Positions 1 through 12,113 of a stretch of 64,000 nt of DNA are shown piece by piece (positions within the stretch are counted from its first letter, which is position 1; each line of letters starts with the position of its first letter). Source of the DNA: Rosellinia necatrix. Lineage: Eukaryota > Ascomycota > Sordariomycetes > Xylariales > Xylariaceae. The position numbers and the translations under genes were made by a program. Under the pieces are notes generated by a model that worked only from the letters and a program-made list of their open reading frames with translations, was not told the DNA's origin and did not search any database. The DNA is taken from positions 930,001-994,000 of the forward strand of contig JAGYVD010000001.1 of the NCBI GenBank assembly GCA_021209875.1. Direction: 5' to 3'.

Positions 1-86
1 CCAGCCGTAGCCTGTGCAACCTATCTAATCTAATAATACACGAGCCGTTGGCTCGATTGATATGGGCCCCTTCGGGGACTCTATCA
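1..86 (+). mobile_element. 3' end of a family-2 LTR, cut by the window edge
   Basis: These bases match the last 97 bases of the solo LTR at 14,678-14,889, apart from an 11-base indel and scattered substitutions. They include the same GTCCCC-like/GGGGAC hairpin and the terminal CTCTATCA. The rest of the LTR lies to the left of the window, so whether this is a solo LTR or one end of a full element cannot be seen. Confidence 0.8.
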
Positions 87-646
87 AGCTATAATATAAT
101 TTTTATTAAGCTTTGCTAAAAAATAACTATAAAATAATATTAAAAATATAATATTTAGTTTTATTTTAAATATAATATATATTAACAAGCCGATAGTTTT
201 TATATATTAACTTTTATTTTTATTAAACATAATAAAATTTATAAATAAAACTTTAAATAGTTTTAGTTTTATAAAAATAACGTTTAAAATATATTTTTAT
301 ATATCAAAGTTTTTAATATTTTTTTAATATAAACATTTTATTTTAAATAAATCGTCTGGTTAAAACAGTTTTTTTTAATTATTATTTTTAAATAATATAA
401 ACATAGGCTTAAGTTTATTATTTTAAAACGTTTATTTAACGTTTGTTTAAGCTTGTTAACTTTTAATTTTACAAGTTTAACTATTAATAAGTTGTTTATA
501 TATACTATTATATATAAATAGTTTTTAATAAAGACTTTAATATTTATATTTAATAATATAAAGCTTAGTTTTTTTAAAAACGCGGAAAAAATATTATATT
601 AAATTCTTAGAAACTGTTTTAATTTATAAAATGTTTTATTTAAGCA
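87..646. other. AT-rich sequence left of R1 copy 1
   Basis: This stretch is RIP-type AT-rich DNA between the LTR fragment and the first R1 repeat. By eye it matches neither end of block Y, so it is not a simple continuation of the inverted duplication. No gene or defined element is visible. Confidence 0.6.
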
Positions 647-901
647 TATAATAGGCTATGCCTGAAGGTATATTTATTAAAGTAGTAAATAAAGTTTATT
701 TTTTAGCTAAGTAGCAGAAGTTATAAATAATATATGTATAGCTTATAAAACGTAGTTTTATAAAGCTGGTTAGTTTTAGTTATATTAGTTTAAGTTTAAT
801 CGTTAATTTATAAGCTATTTAATAATTATTTAAAATAAAAATATATAATAGTTAGTTTATATTAGCTTATATGTTAATATTTTTTATAAGCACTGCTTAT
901 A
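647..901 (-). repeat. R1 repeat, copy 1 (255 bp)
   Basis: This is one of four copies of a 255 bp sequence. In the orientation used here it begins TATAGGCAGTGC and ends near GCCTATTATA, so its ends are weakly inverted. It lies directly left of block X and is reversed relative to copy 2. Copies differ mainly by transitions. Confidence 0.78.
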
Positions 902-2599
902 ATATTATTATTGTTTTATTTTTTTTAAAAAAATCGCGGGCTAATTATAAACTGTTTTATAGTTTTGATGCTTATATTTTAAATTTATAAATCAAGTTTT
1001 TTTCTAGCTTAAAAAAAGTTTTTTTTATAAAGTTTTTTATTTATAAGTTTTAATTTATATATAAATATATATTTTATTAGTTTAATTTATTAAAATGTTC
1101 TAACGTTATTTATAAACATTTTATAATATTATTTTTTTTATTTATTATTTGCTAGTTTTTATATATTTTTTAAATATTTTAAATATTTATATGCGACTAT
1201 TTTTTAAAATTCTGCCGGGCTTTATTTCTTACTGCTTTATATATAGCTATATAAAGTTTTTAAGCCGCCCGTTTTTTTTTTTTTTTTTTTTAATAATAAT
1301 TAGTTTTATAAATTATTTTAATTTTTATAATATTTTAATTCATTATTTAAGTTGTTTATAAATTAATTTTATTTTATTTTATAAGCTGTTTAACGTTTTA
1401 TTATTAATATTATATTTATTTTTTATTATTATAGCTAAGCTTTATTTTTATTTATATTTTAATTAGCTTGTTAGTTTAGCCTGCTAACGCAGCTATATTT
1501 TTTTATTTATTAAAAATTAGCTTTAAACTGTTCGCGATTTTTTTATTAGTTAATTAAACTGTTGTTTTTTATTATATTCAAACAGTTTATTTTTAACCGT
1601 TGTTTTTATATTAATTTTATTAATAAAAAGCAAAAATAACCTTTTTTTAGTTTTATTTGCTAACTTTTTTTTAATTTTTTTAAATGTTTAGCGCTGCTTT
1701 TATTTATTTATAAGCTTTATTTATTAAGTTTTAGCGTTATTTATATATTTCTTTTTATTTTTTGCGTTGTTTTCGCCTCATTTTTTGCGTTGTTTTTTTT
1801 TAATTTTTTTTATTTATTTTTAAAAGTTTTTCTTTTTCTATTTTTAAACTGTTTATATGCTGTTTATAATAGCTTTAAAAGCTTTTTTTACTTATTTTAT
1901 TATAAGCTAGCTTTTTATTAATGTTTTATATAGTGTTTTTTATTTTATTTATAAATATATTATATTAATAAGCTAGTAAACAATAACTTTTAGTTTTTAT
2001 ATTAATTAAATTAATAATATGTTTTTTATAAGCTTATTATAAGTTAATTATAAAAAATGCGTTATTATATATTATATATATTATATAAATAAATAAAAAT
2101 ATTTTAAAATAAATTAACTATTGTTATAACTATTTATATTTCATATTAACATTATTTATAAGCAGGTTTTTAATAATTTTAAATTATATTTAATATTTTT
2201 ATATTTTATTAAAAACGTTTATATATATAATAAATATATTTTTATAAGTTTTTTTTATTAGCTGTTTATTATATATTTATAAGCTTTTAAATAATTAAAA
2301 TAAATTTATTAAAGCTTGTTTAAATTTTTAAAACGTTTAATTTATGTTAATAAAATATTAAAAATAAGTTTTAATTTTAATAACTATTGTTTATTTTTAA
2401 CTTATATATTATATAAATAAAATTATTGCTATTACTTAAAGCTGCGTTAAATAATTTTTAAATAATAAAAAACTGAGGCTTATTATATAAATATTTTGTT
2501 TGTTATTTATGTTTTTTTTATATATTATTTATATTTAATTAAAAAAAATAATAAAAATGTTTTAAAGAATAAATAACAATTTATTTATTTTATTATTAT
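902..2599 (+). repeat. Block X, forward copy
   Basis: This RIP-decayed 1.7 kb block is repeated in reverse orientation at 8,222-10,217. Shared landmarks include the segment around 1,190-1,290 (TTCTGCCGGGCTTTATTTC and the following poly-T), whose reverse complement is at about 9,840-9,920, and the segment around 2,020-2,590, whose reverse complement begins near 8,222. It carries a 20-base T run at 1,272-1,291. No coding potential remains. The original element type cannot be recognised. Confidence 0.75.
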
Positions 2600-2853
2600 T
2601 ATAGGCAGTGCTTATAAGGAAGTATTAGCGCACGGGCTAATATAGGCAAACTGCTACATATTTCTATCCCGAATAATTGCTGAATAGCTTATAAACTAAC
2701 TATTAAATTTAAACTAGTATAACTAGAACTAACCAGCTTTATAAAACTATGTTTTATAAGCTATATATATATTATTTATAACTTTTATTATTTAGTTAAA
2801 AATAAACTTTATTTATTATTTTAATAAATATATTTTTAAGCATAGCTTATTAT
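2600..2853 (+). repeat. R1 repeat, copy 2
   Basis: This copy lies between blocks X and Y. It is uninterrupted and supplies the unoccupied target site, a single TATAA at 2,690-2,694, for the solo LTR that interrupts copy 3 at 10,313. Confidence 0.8.
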
Positions 2854-5800
2854 ATATTTTAGCTTTTAAAGCTTTTAATAAATTTATAGCAAACTAATTA
2901 AAAGTTTTTAAAAGCTATTTTAAATAATTAAATAAAATTTATTTTAATATAAGCTATAAAATATAATAATAATAACTTAGCATATTTAAAATAAAAAAAC
3001 GTTTTATTAATAAAAACAGATTAAAGCTATATATAAGCGGCTTAAAAATAATTTTTAAACAGCTAACGTATTAACTTTTAGTATTATTTTTATATTTATT
3101 TATTAAGCTATATTAAATTTTTTTAAACTTAGTTATAAAAAGTTTAAACGTAAACTTTTAGTTTAGCTTAAAAAGTTTATAAAAAACTGTTTTAAATAAG
3201 CTGTATAAAAAAAGTTGATATTATATAAACTATAAATAAATAAAAATTTATAAGTAATAATAAGTTAAAATAATATAATATTTATAAACAGCATAAAAAT
3301 AATATATAAATTATTATTAAATTATTTTATATTATAAGCGGCTTTAATATAAAAACTAACTTAAAACATTGTTATAATATATTAAAATTATTTATAACTA
3401 TTTAAATAAAGCTGTATTTTTTATTTATAAGCTGCGCATGTTTTATTAAAAAACTAATTAATATTTTTTTATGTTTTTTCTCCGATTTAAACAGTTATTA
3501 TTAAAATTAAATAAAATGAGCTGGATAAATAGTATTAAATTATTTTTTTTTAAAAGCTATAAATAATAAGTTTAAAAAGTTTTTATAAAAATATAACTAT
3601 TTAATAATTATTAAAGTTATTTTAATTAAGTTTTAAAAATAATAAGCCAGCTAGAAAAACTATTAAATTATTATATTAAAAGCAGCGTTCAAAATAAGTG
3701 TAAATATAGCATAACTTATAAAAATCTAGCAGTAAATTTAAAAAAAAATATTAAAATAATTAAAGTTGTTTTTTTTAAATTAACTATTTAATAAAACTTT
3801 TTAAATAAAACTTAAGCTGCTTAAGCTATAAAAAAAAAAAAACGCTATAAAAAAGCAAAAAAAAACTGCTTACAATATAAAAAACTAAGCTATTTTATTA
3901 AGTTATATTTTATAAAGCCAGCGGGCAGGCTAAATATTTGTATAAGTAATATAAAAATAAAAAAAACGCTAGGCTTAAACAATAAAAAAAAGTTAAAAAA
4001 TAAATAACTTTTAAAAAAAAACGCTTTTAAAAGTTAATATTAACTTAAAAAAAAATAGCTACTATTAAACAGCTTATAAACGGCTTATTGTTTATAATTA
4101 ATATATTTATAAAAAAAATATAATTTTAAAAAGCTTTAATTAACTAAAAATGCAAATGTTATGCAGCTATTAATAAAAATATTACTAAAAAATACAGGTT
4201 ATTATATATAAAAATAAAAAAACAGTTTTTTAAACTAGCTGCTAAAAAAGCTTATAAACAGCTTTTAAAAATAAATAAAATAATTTATTTAAATATAAAT
4301 ATAAACAAATATATAAAACAAATATATATATATATAATAAAAAGTTATAATATTTATTAATACTAAAAAACTTTAATTAAAACATAAAAAATAATATATA
4401 TTGTTTATAAATATTATATAAATATAAAAAAATAAATAATATAATAGTTATAAAAAAAATATATAAGTTAAATAAAAACTATTAAAACAGTTTAAACTAC
4501 GTTTATAATTAGCGCTGTTATTTTTTATTAAAAAGCAAAAAAAACACGTAAAATTAAAAAGCTTAAACAAAAGCTACTTAAGGTTTTTTTTATAATAATT
4601 ATTTAAATAAGCTAAGCTTTTAATTTAAAAGCTTTAAATATAATTTAAAAAACTTTTAAATAAACTAAAAAATAAGCTAATTTATTTAATAAATATAAAA
4701 TATAAGCTTTATTTTTTAACTGTTTAAAATAAATTATAAAATATATTTAAATATAAAAACTAGTTTTATAAAGCTTTTTATACAGCATATTAAAAATAAA
4801 CTTTTATTTTAAAAAACTTTTATTAAACTGCTAAATAAAAATATATACGCGTAAACAGCTTGCTAATAAATATATTAATATTTTTTATATATAAGCTTAA
4901 TAATAATTTTTGTTTTATTATAATTATAAAACGTTTAATAATATTATTAAAAAAACTAATACTTTTTTTTTAATTTAAAAACGTTTAAAATATTTTTATA
5001 AACTAAATAGTTTATTAAATTAAATATTAAATTAGCTTTTATAAAATTAAAATATAAAAAAAACCAATAAAAATAGTTTTTAAACCAGGTTTAAATTATT
5101 TAAATAACTAATAATATTTTTTAACTTATATAAAGCTTTTATAACGTTTTAACGCTACGTTAATAATATATTTTAAAACTTTTTAAATCGTTTTTATATT
5201 ATATATATTAATAACGTGCTTATATTTTTTTTAAGCTTTTAAATAAACTATTATTATAAAATTAAATAAGTTTTAAACTGTTTTATAAACGCCGGGTTTT
5301 ATTTAAATATTAATAAAAGCAAATTTATAGTTTTTATAACAAAATATTAAAAATTTATTATAAAAACAGGTAAAAAAATCAGCATAAACTTTAAAAAACT
5401 ATATATAATTTGCAAATAAAAAGCTTTTATAACGTTTAAAAGCATGTAAAAATTTTTAAGCTTTATAAACTTTTATAAAAATTTTGTAAATAGCTATTTA
5501 AAAAAAACGGCTTTATTAACTGCGCTAATAAAAAAAAGTGTTTTTTTTAAATAAAAAACTTATAAAAATATAGCTTTTAAAATATTTAAAAACGTTTTTA
5601 TAAACAAGCTTATATTAGCTTATTTTAACTTTAATAAAAAAACTTTTATAAAAACAAACTATTTAAAATAATTTTATAAAAATATTTAAGCTAGTTAAAA
5701 AAAATAAAAACTATAGCTTATTATATATTATTTATATTGTTTTATAGCTATAAAATTAATTATAAAATTTATAATAAAAAACTTTTATAATTATAAACTG

Positions 5801-8215
5801 TTTATAAGTTTAACGTATTAAACTTAAAAATATAAATATGTTTTTTATTATAATATTTAATTATAAAAACTTTATTTATTTTATAACTATTAAAAAACTA
5901 ATTAAAAAGTAGGTCTGTTAAACTAAAAATTAACTAAATATAAATTTAAATTAAAGTTTTATAAAAACGCTTGAACAGCTAAATAAACGCGCTATTAAAA
6001 CATAACTAAAACTTTTTAAAAAAAGCTTAAAATAAAAAATACGTAAAATAAAATAAACAGCTTTTAAAAAATAAATAGCTGCTTATTAAGCTTTTTTTAA
6101 ACTTACTATAAACTATTTAAATAAATAAATTAAATAACGTGTTAACTTTTTTTAAAAAAAAAAAAAAATATTTAATTATAAAAATTTAGCCGATATTTAA
6201 AATACTGCTTTTAAAAAAAACTTAAGCTACGTATATATTACTTGCGTTATATAAAAAAACGCACGCGTTTTTTTTTTAAAATTAAATTTTAAAATATTAA
6301 TTATTAAATATAACTTAAACTTGCGCAGCATGTTAAAATTTTATAACCAGCTTTAAATCTTTAATTAAAAACTCTTTTAAACAAAAATAATATAAAATAT
6401 TTATAACTTATATTTAATAAAATATTTTAATTAAAAAAAATTATTATAATAATATTTAAAAACTTTTTTAGCTAGCATTTTTAAAAATATAAAACATTTT
6501 ATATATAATTATAATATTTGCAGCAAAAAATAATATAAAAAACTAAAAATAAAACTTGCTATATTTATTATTAATGTTTAAATAATATTAAAATAAACTT
6601 TTAATAGATTTTATAATAGACTTGCTAATAAAAAATAAAACAATTTTATTAATTTAATAATAATTATTAATAAGCTTAATAAAACTGTTATATTAAAAAA
6701 ATAGTTTTAATAAATATAAAAGCTTATGTTAAATAGTTTATATAATACTACTAGCGTTATTATAAGTTTTTATAGCTATTACTAATAATAAAAATATAAA
6801 CTAAACTAATTATTTTTAATATAAAATATATTTATTAATAAATATTAAACAGCGTTTATTTATTGCTTATTATTTAAAAATAAACAAAGCTATAAAATAA
6901 ATAAACTAAAAATATTAATATATTTATAAACATATATTATATATATTTAATATAAGTAGCTTATATTATTTTTAAAAACTATGCTTATTATAAATAATTA
7001 AAATATTATAACTATTAAATTAAGCTTTTTTTATGATTTATAAATATTATATAACTATTATATTAATAATTAAACGTTTAATATAACTAGCTTATAATTT
7101 ATAAACTTTAGCTAAAATATTTATATAAAAGCTAAAAAACAGCATAAAATTTATTTAAGCAGCTATAGTTATAACGCAGTAAAACTAAAAAAAAGCTGCT
7201 TATAAGCAGCGCGCGCTAGCTAATAAATTTAAAACTAAAAATTTTATTTAGCTGTTTTTTAAAAACATATAAATGTTACAGCTATTTTAAAAATTAATAT
7301 AGCTATATATTAAATATTATATTATTAAAATAATCAGTTTTATATAATAAAATTAAATATTTTAAAAATATTTATAACTGCTTTTATATTAAGCTTATAT
7401 ATTATATAAAAACAGATCTTTAGTTTTTTAAACGTTAAATAATAACTAGTTTTTTTATATAAATAATAAAACTTAAAAAATAAAAATAAAAAATAAAAAA
7501 TATTAAAAGTTCTTTAAATTAAAAAAAAATATAAAAAGCTTGTAAACTAGTCGTAAAATAAAAAAATATGCTAAACTTATTAAAAACTTTTAAAAACTTT
7601 TAAAAACTTAAATAATAAACCGTTTTAAAAAAATATAAAAATATATAAAATAATAATAAATTTAATATAAAAATAAAAAACATAGCTTAAAAATAAAACG
7701 TAAAAAATAATAAATAAAATAAATAAATTATATAAAATATTATATTTTTAATTATAAATAAAATTAGCTTATAAATATATTATAAATAATTTAAAAACTA
7801 TAAAAACTATTAAATAAAACTAGCTAATTTTTTATATTTTTTTTTATATAAGCTTTAAATAAAATAATAATAAACGCTGCATAAATAGCGCTTAAGCTAT
7901 TTAATTTGTTTTAATTTTTTATTATTAAGTTTTAATTTTTTTTAAGCTTTGTTTATAACTAGCGTAAAAGCAGCTAATATATTTAATAAAAAAAACGCAG
8001 CTGCAGCTGCTAAAATTTTATCGGTAGCAGCTGCAGCTGTACTGCCTGCTATATTATTTTAAAACTTAATTAACTTCTGCTTATTTTTTAAGCTGTTTAT
8101 AATTAATATTAAAATAAAGCCTGCGTTTTTAATACGGTTTATATAAACTTAAAAAAAACTTTTTATAAAAAAAATAACAGCTTTTAAAAAGTTTATAAAT
8201 AGTTTTATAAACTAT
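2854..8215 (+). repeat. Block Y, forward copy
   Basis: This 5.4 kb RIP-decayed block is repeated in reverse at 10,747-16,901. Correspondence can be followed along the whole length: 4,480-4,870 pairs with about 14,900-15,290, 5,750-5,960 with about 13,400-13,640, 7,560-7,760 with about 11,400-11,650, and 8,040-8,215 with about 10,747-10,930. This forward copy has none of the GC-normal insertions seen in the reverse copy, so it provides clean empty sites at 4,895-4,899, 5,321-5,325, 7,347-7,351 and 7,921-7,925. A CAGCTG-rich patch lies at 7,995-8,040. No coding frame survives. Confidence 0.8.
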
Positions 8216-8221
8216 AATAAA

Positions 8222-10217
8222 ACATATAAATTATTATTTATTTTTAAAGCATTTTTTATTTTTTTAATTAAATATAAATAATAAATAAAAAAATATAAAC
8301 AGCAGGTAAAATATTTATATAATAAGCTTTAGTTTTTTATTGTTTAAAAACTGTTTAATATAGTTTTAAATAATAATAATAATTTTGTTTATATAATATA
8401 TAAATTAAATATAAATAATAATTATTAAAATTTAAACTTATTTTTAATATTTTATTAATATAAGCTAAACGTTTTAAAAAATTTAAACAAGCTTTAATAA
8501 ATTTATTTTAATTGTTTAAAAAGCTTATAAATATATAATAAACAGCTAATAAAAAAAACTTATAAAAACATATTTATTATATATATAAACGTTTTTAATA
8601 AAATATAAAAATATTTAATATAGCTTAAAATTATTAAAAACCTGTTTATAAATAGCGTTAATATAAAATATAAGCAGCTATAACAACAGCTAGCTTATTT
8701 TAAAATATTTTTTTTTATTTATATAATATATATAATATATAACAGCGCGTTTTTTTTATAATTAACTTATAACAAGCTTACAAAAAAAAAAAATATACTA
8801 CTAATATTGGAACTATGGCAATTGGTCATAGTTACTTACAGCTGTCGTACGTGCATATGCTTCGTATAAACATATAGCGTACATATCACGTATATACATA
8901 CAGCGTATATGCTTTATACGTGAGACAAGCTGTATTATCGCTGTTATCTCAGTAGGTCGTACGCTAGCAGAATTCTTGTACAAAACTTGAAATAATACTA
9001 CGCACGATAATTACTTAAATAGAATAATTAAGCATAATAAACATCGTACAACAAGAAGTTATATTCTGTTTCACGCGTGAACAGTACGTGCATCACACGT
9101 ACGAAGCCCATTCAACAACCGATTTAATTAATATAAAAAGCTAAAAAGTTGCTATTTATTAGCTTATTAACGTAACATATATATAATATAGCACGCTTAT
9201 AAACAAAGCAAAAAAAAAAGCCGCGCAAAATATTAATAAAAAGCTAGCTTATAATAAAACAAGCAAAAAAAGCTTTTAAAGCTATTATAAATAACATATA
9301 AACAGCTTAAAAAAAAAAAAAAAAACTTTTAAAATAAATAAAAAAAAATAAAAAAAAAGCTAGGCAAAGAGCAAAAAAAAAGCGTAAATAACGCTAAAAC
9401 TCGGTTAATAAAGCTTATAAATAAATAAAAACAGCGTTAAGCGCTAAAAAAAAAAAACCAAAAATTAGCAGATAAAACTAAAAAAACGCTATTTCTGCTT
9501 TTTGCTAACAAAATTAATATAAAAACAATAGTTAAAAACAGCTTGTTTTAATATAATAAAAAACAACTATTTAATTAACAAATAAAAAACTTACGAACAG
9601 CTTAAAGCCGACTTTTAATAAGCAAAAAAATATAGCCGCGCTAACAAGCCAAACCGACAGGCCGGCCGGAATATAAATAAAAACAAAGCCTGGCCATAAT
9701 AATAAAAAACAGATATAATATTAATAATAAAACGTTAAACGGCCTGCAAAATAAAACAAAATTAATTTATAAACGGTTTAAATAATAGATTAAAGCACTA
9801 CAAAAATTAAAATAACTCACAAAATTAATTATTATTAAAAAAAAAAAAAAACCAAAAGCGGGCGGTTTAAAAGCTTTATATAGCCGTATATAAAGCAGTA
9901 AAAAATAAAGCCCGGCAGAATCTTAAAAAGCAGTTGCGCGTAAGCATTTAAAGCATTTAAAAAACACGTAAAAACTAGTAAATAATAAACAGAAAAAATA
10001 ATATTATAAAACGTTTATAAACAGCATTAAAACATTTTAGCAGACTAAACTAATAAAAATATATATTTATATATAAATTAAAACTTATAAATAAAAAAAA
10101 ACCTAATAAAAAAAAAACTTTATTTATAAATTTAAAATATAAGCATAAAAACTATAAAACAGCTTACAACCGGCCTGCGACTTTTTTAAAAAAACGCGCG
10201 GAAAAAAAAAATAATAT
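8222..10217 (-). repeat. Block X, reverse copy
   Basis: This is the reverse complement of 902-2,599 with one insertion of about 316 bp at 8,806-9,121. It joins the end of forward block Y directly near 8,215-8,222, with no R1 between them, and joins R1 copy 3 at its right end. Less AT-rich patches remain at about 9,600-9,720 and 9,860-9,940, including a CAGGCCGGCCGG-like run near 9,660. Confidence 0.75.
8806..9121. mobile_element. GC-normal insertion in block X, type unknown
   Basis: A sequence of about 316 bp interrupts the reverse copy of block X. The forward copy at about 2,004-2,026 reads continuously across the site. The island is rich in CGTAC, CATATG and GTATA-like words and shows no RIP. 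Neither TG...CA ends nor a convincing 5 bp duplication is visible, so it may be a truncated element or a captured genomic fragment. Confidence 0.55.
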
Positions 10218-10746
10218 TATAAGCAGTGCTTATAAAAAAATATTAACGTACAGGCTAATATAAGCAAACTGCTATATATTTTTATTTTAAATAATTACCG
10301 AATAGCTTATAATGTGATGGCTGCAATAGCGGCAGTTGGAGCGGAGCCCAACTATACCTATGTATTGGGAAGAAAAACTAAGGTTGAGAAAAGAAGAGAA
10401 CTATACACAGGGCCGACAGCCAGAATTCCTACTTGTACATACCACTGGCCATTCACTACGTGACTGGCCTACCGCATTCACCACCTCCTCTTGTACCCAC
10501 TTAGCCGGGGAACCAATCAGGGGCCGCCAGGCCACTTATTCGTGCAGCCAATCAGGGCCATCATGGCTGTGGGTCATGACATATAAACTAACTATTAAAC
10601 TTAAACTAGTATAACTAAAACTAACCAGCTTTATAAAACTACGTTTTATAAGCTACGCATATATTGTTTATAACTTCTGCTACTTAGCTAAAAAATAGAC
10701 TTTATTTGCTACTTTAATAAATATACTTTCAGGTAGAGCCTATTAT
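10218..10746 (+). repeat. R1 repeat, copy 3, split by a solo LTR
   Basis: Removing the insertion 10,313-10,581 and one TATAA duplication leaves 255 bp, the same length as the other R1 copies. It lies between the reverse copies of blocks X and Y. Confidence 0.8.
10313..10581 (+). mobile_element. Family-1 solo LTR, copy a (269 bp)
   Basis: The element starts TGTGATGGCTGC and ends TCATGACA. These are TG...CA termini with short inverted ends. It is flanked by TATAA at 10,308-10,312 and again at 10,582-10,586, while the R1 copy at 2,600 has one TATAA at this point. TG...CA ends with a 5 bp duplication are typical of LTR retrotransposons, and no internal region or second LTR is present, so this is best read as a solo LTR. 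It is GC-normal, which fits its length being below the usual RIP threshold. A 92-codon open frame inside it is not a gene. Confidence 0.85.
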
Positions 10747-11044
10747 AATTATAGTTTATAAAATTATTTATAAACTTTTTAAAAGCTGTTATTTTTTTTA
10801 TAAAAAGTGTTTTTTAAGTTTATATAAACTATATTAAAAACGCAGGCTTTATTTTAATATTAATCATAAACAGCTTAAAAAATAAATAAAAATTAATTAA
10901 GTTTTAAAATAATATAATAATTAATATAGCTGCAGCTGTTATTAATAAAACTTTAAAAATACAGCTGTGTTTTTTTTATTAAATATATTAGCTGTTTTTA
11001 TATTAGTTATAAGTAAAACTTAAAAAAAATTAAAGCTTAATAAT

Positions 11045-11270
11045 TGATACAGACAGGTAGGGGGTGTACAGAGGACCCACCCTAGGATAGGCTAGGCCGG
11101 CTAGGCTAGGCCCGCAGGGCCTAGCCGACCCGCAATAGATTAGATAAGGGTAGCCCACTGGCTATTTCTAGCCAGCCTTCGGCTGGCTGGCATGGCCAGT
11201 CCTTCCTTCTACCTGTAATTCGCTACTTTTCACTAGATACACCATACAGGGCCCCTATATATCCTTGTTA
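11045..11270. mobile_element. Family-3 solo LTR-like insertion (226 bp)
   Basis: The insertion starts TGATACAGACAG and ends CCTTGTTA. ATAAT flanks it at 11,040-11,044 and 11,271-11,275, and block Y at 7,921-7,925 shows the single unoccupied copy. The terminal TTA may be a RIP-mutated TCA, which would restore TG...CA. It contains two strong hairpins: one of GGCTAGGC/GCCTAGCC type near 11,090-11,125 and GCCAGCC-TTC-GGCTGGC near 11,172-11,188. Confidence 0.75.
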
Positions 11271-11835
11271 ATAATAAAAAATTAAAATAAATAAAATAGC
11301 TGAAGCGCTGTTTATATAACGTTTATTATTATTTTATTTAAAACTTATATAAAAAAATATAAAAAATTAGCTGGCTTTATTTAATAATTTTTTTATAGTT
11401 TTTAAGTTATTTATAATATATTTACAAGTTAATTTTGTTTATAATTAAAAAATATAATATTTTATATTATTTATTTATTTTATTTATTGTTTTTTATATT
11501 TTATTTTTAAGCTATATTTTTTATTTTACGTTAAATTTATTATTATTTTATATATTTTTAAATTTTTTTAAAACAGTTTATTATTTAAGTTTTAAAAGTT
11601 TAATATATTTTTTATTTTATAACTAGTTTATAAGCTTTTATGTTTTTTTTTAGTTTAATAAGCTTTTAATATTTTTTTTATTTTTTATTTTTTGGTTTTT
11701 TAAATTTTATTGCTTATATAAAAAAAAAAGCTAGCTATTATTTAATGTTTAAAAAAGCTAGAGATTTATTGTTATATAATATATAAACTTAATATAAAAA
11801 TAATTATAAATATTTTTTAAAATATTTAATTTTAT

Positions 11836-12113
11836 TGTCATGGCCCACAGCCATGATGGCGATCTCTGATTGGCCGGCTGGCCAACCGGCCAGTCGATCC
11901 CTGGTTGGCCACCTGGCTAGGCAGGTACAGGTATGGAATGGTAAATGTGGTAGGTAGGCCAGTCACGTAGTGAATGGCCAGTAGTATGTACAAGTAGGAA
12001 TTCCGGCCGTCGGCCCTGTATGTAGTTTTCTCTTTTCTTCAACCTTAGTTTTTCTTCCCAATACATAGGTATAGTTGGGCATCGCTCCAACTGCTGTTAT
12101 TGCAGCCATCACA
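11836..12113 (-). mobile_element. Family-1 solo LTR, copy b (278 bp)
   Basis: This is an inverted relative of the element at 10,313. On the minus strand it begins TGTGATGGCTGCAATAACAG and ends CCATGACA. TTTAT flanks it at 11,831-11,835 and 12,114-12,118. The forward block Y has the single unoccupied ATAAA (same site, other strand) at 7,347-7,351. It is slightly longer than copy a and differs by small indels and substitutions. Confidence 0.85.

Noticed and set aside
1149..1361. 70-codon open frame in the isochore
   Set aside because: It consists almost only of Phe, Ile, Leu, Tyr and Asn codons, as any AT-rich sequence does, and lies in a RIP-decayed repeat block.
8806..9121. Assigning this island as a solo LTR like the others
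   Set aside because: No TG...CA ends; an AATAT match on both sides exists but does not agree with the empty-site alignment.
10336..10614. 92-codon open frame in a GC-normal island
   Set aside because: It lies inside a solo LTR and runs into the neighbouring repeat; the other copy of the LTR does not preserve the frame.
11435..11626. 63-codon hydrophobic open frame
   Set aside because: AT-driven composition in block Y; the paired copy near 7,600 does not support a conserved protein.
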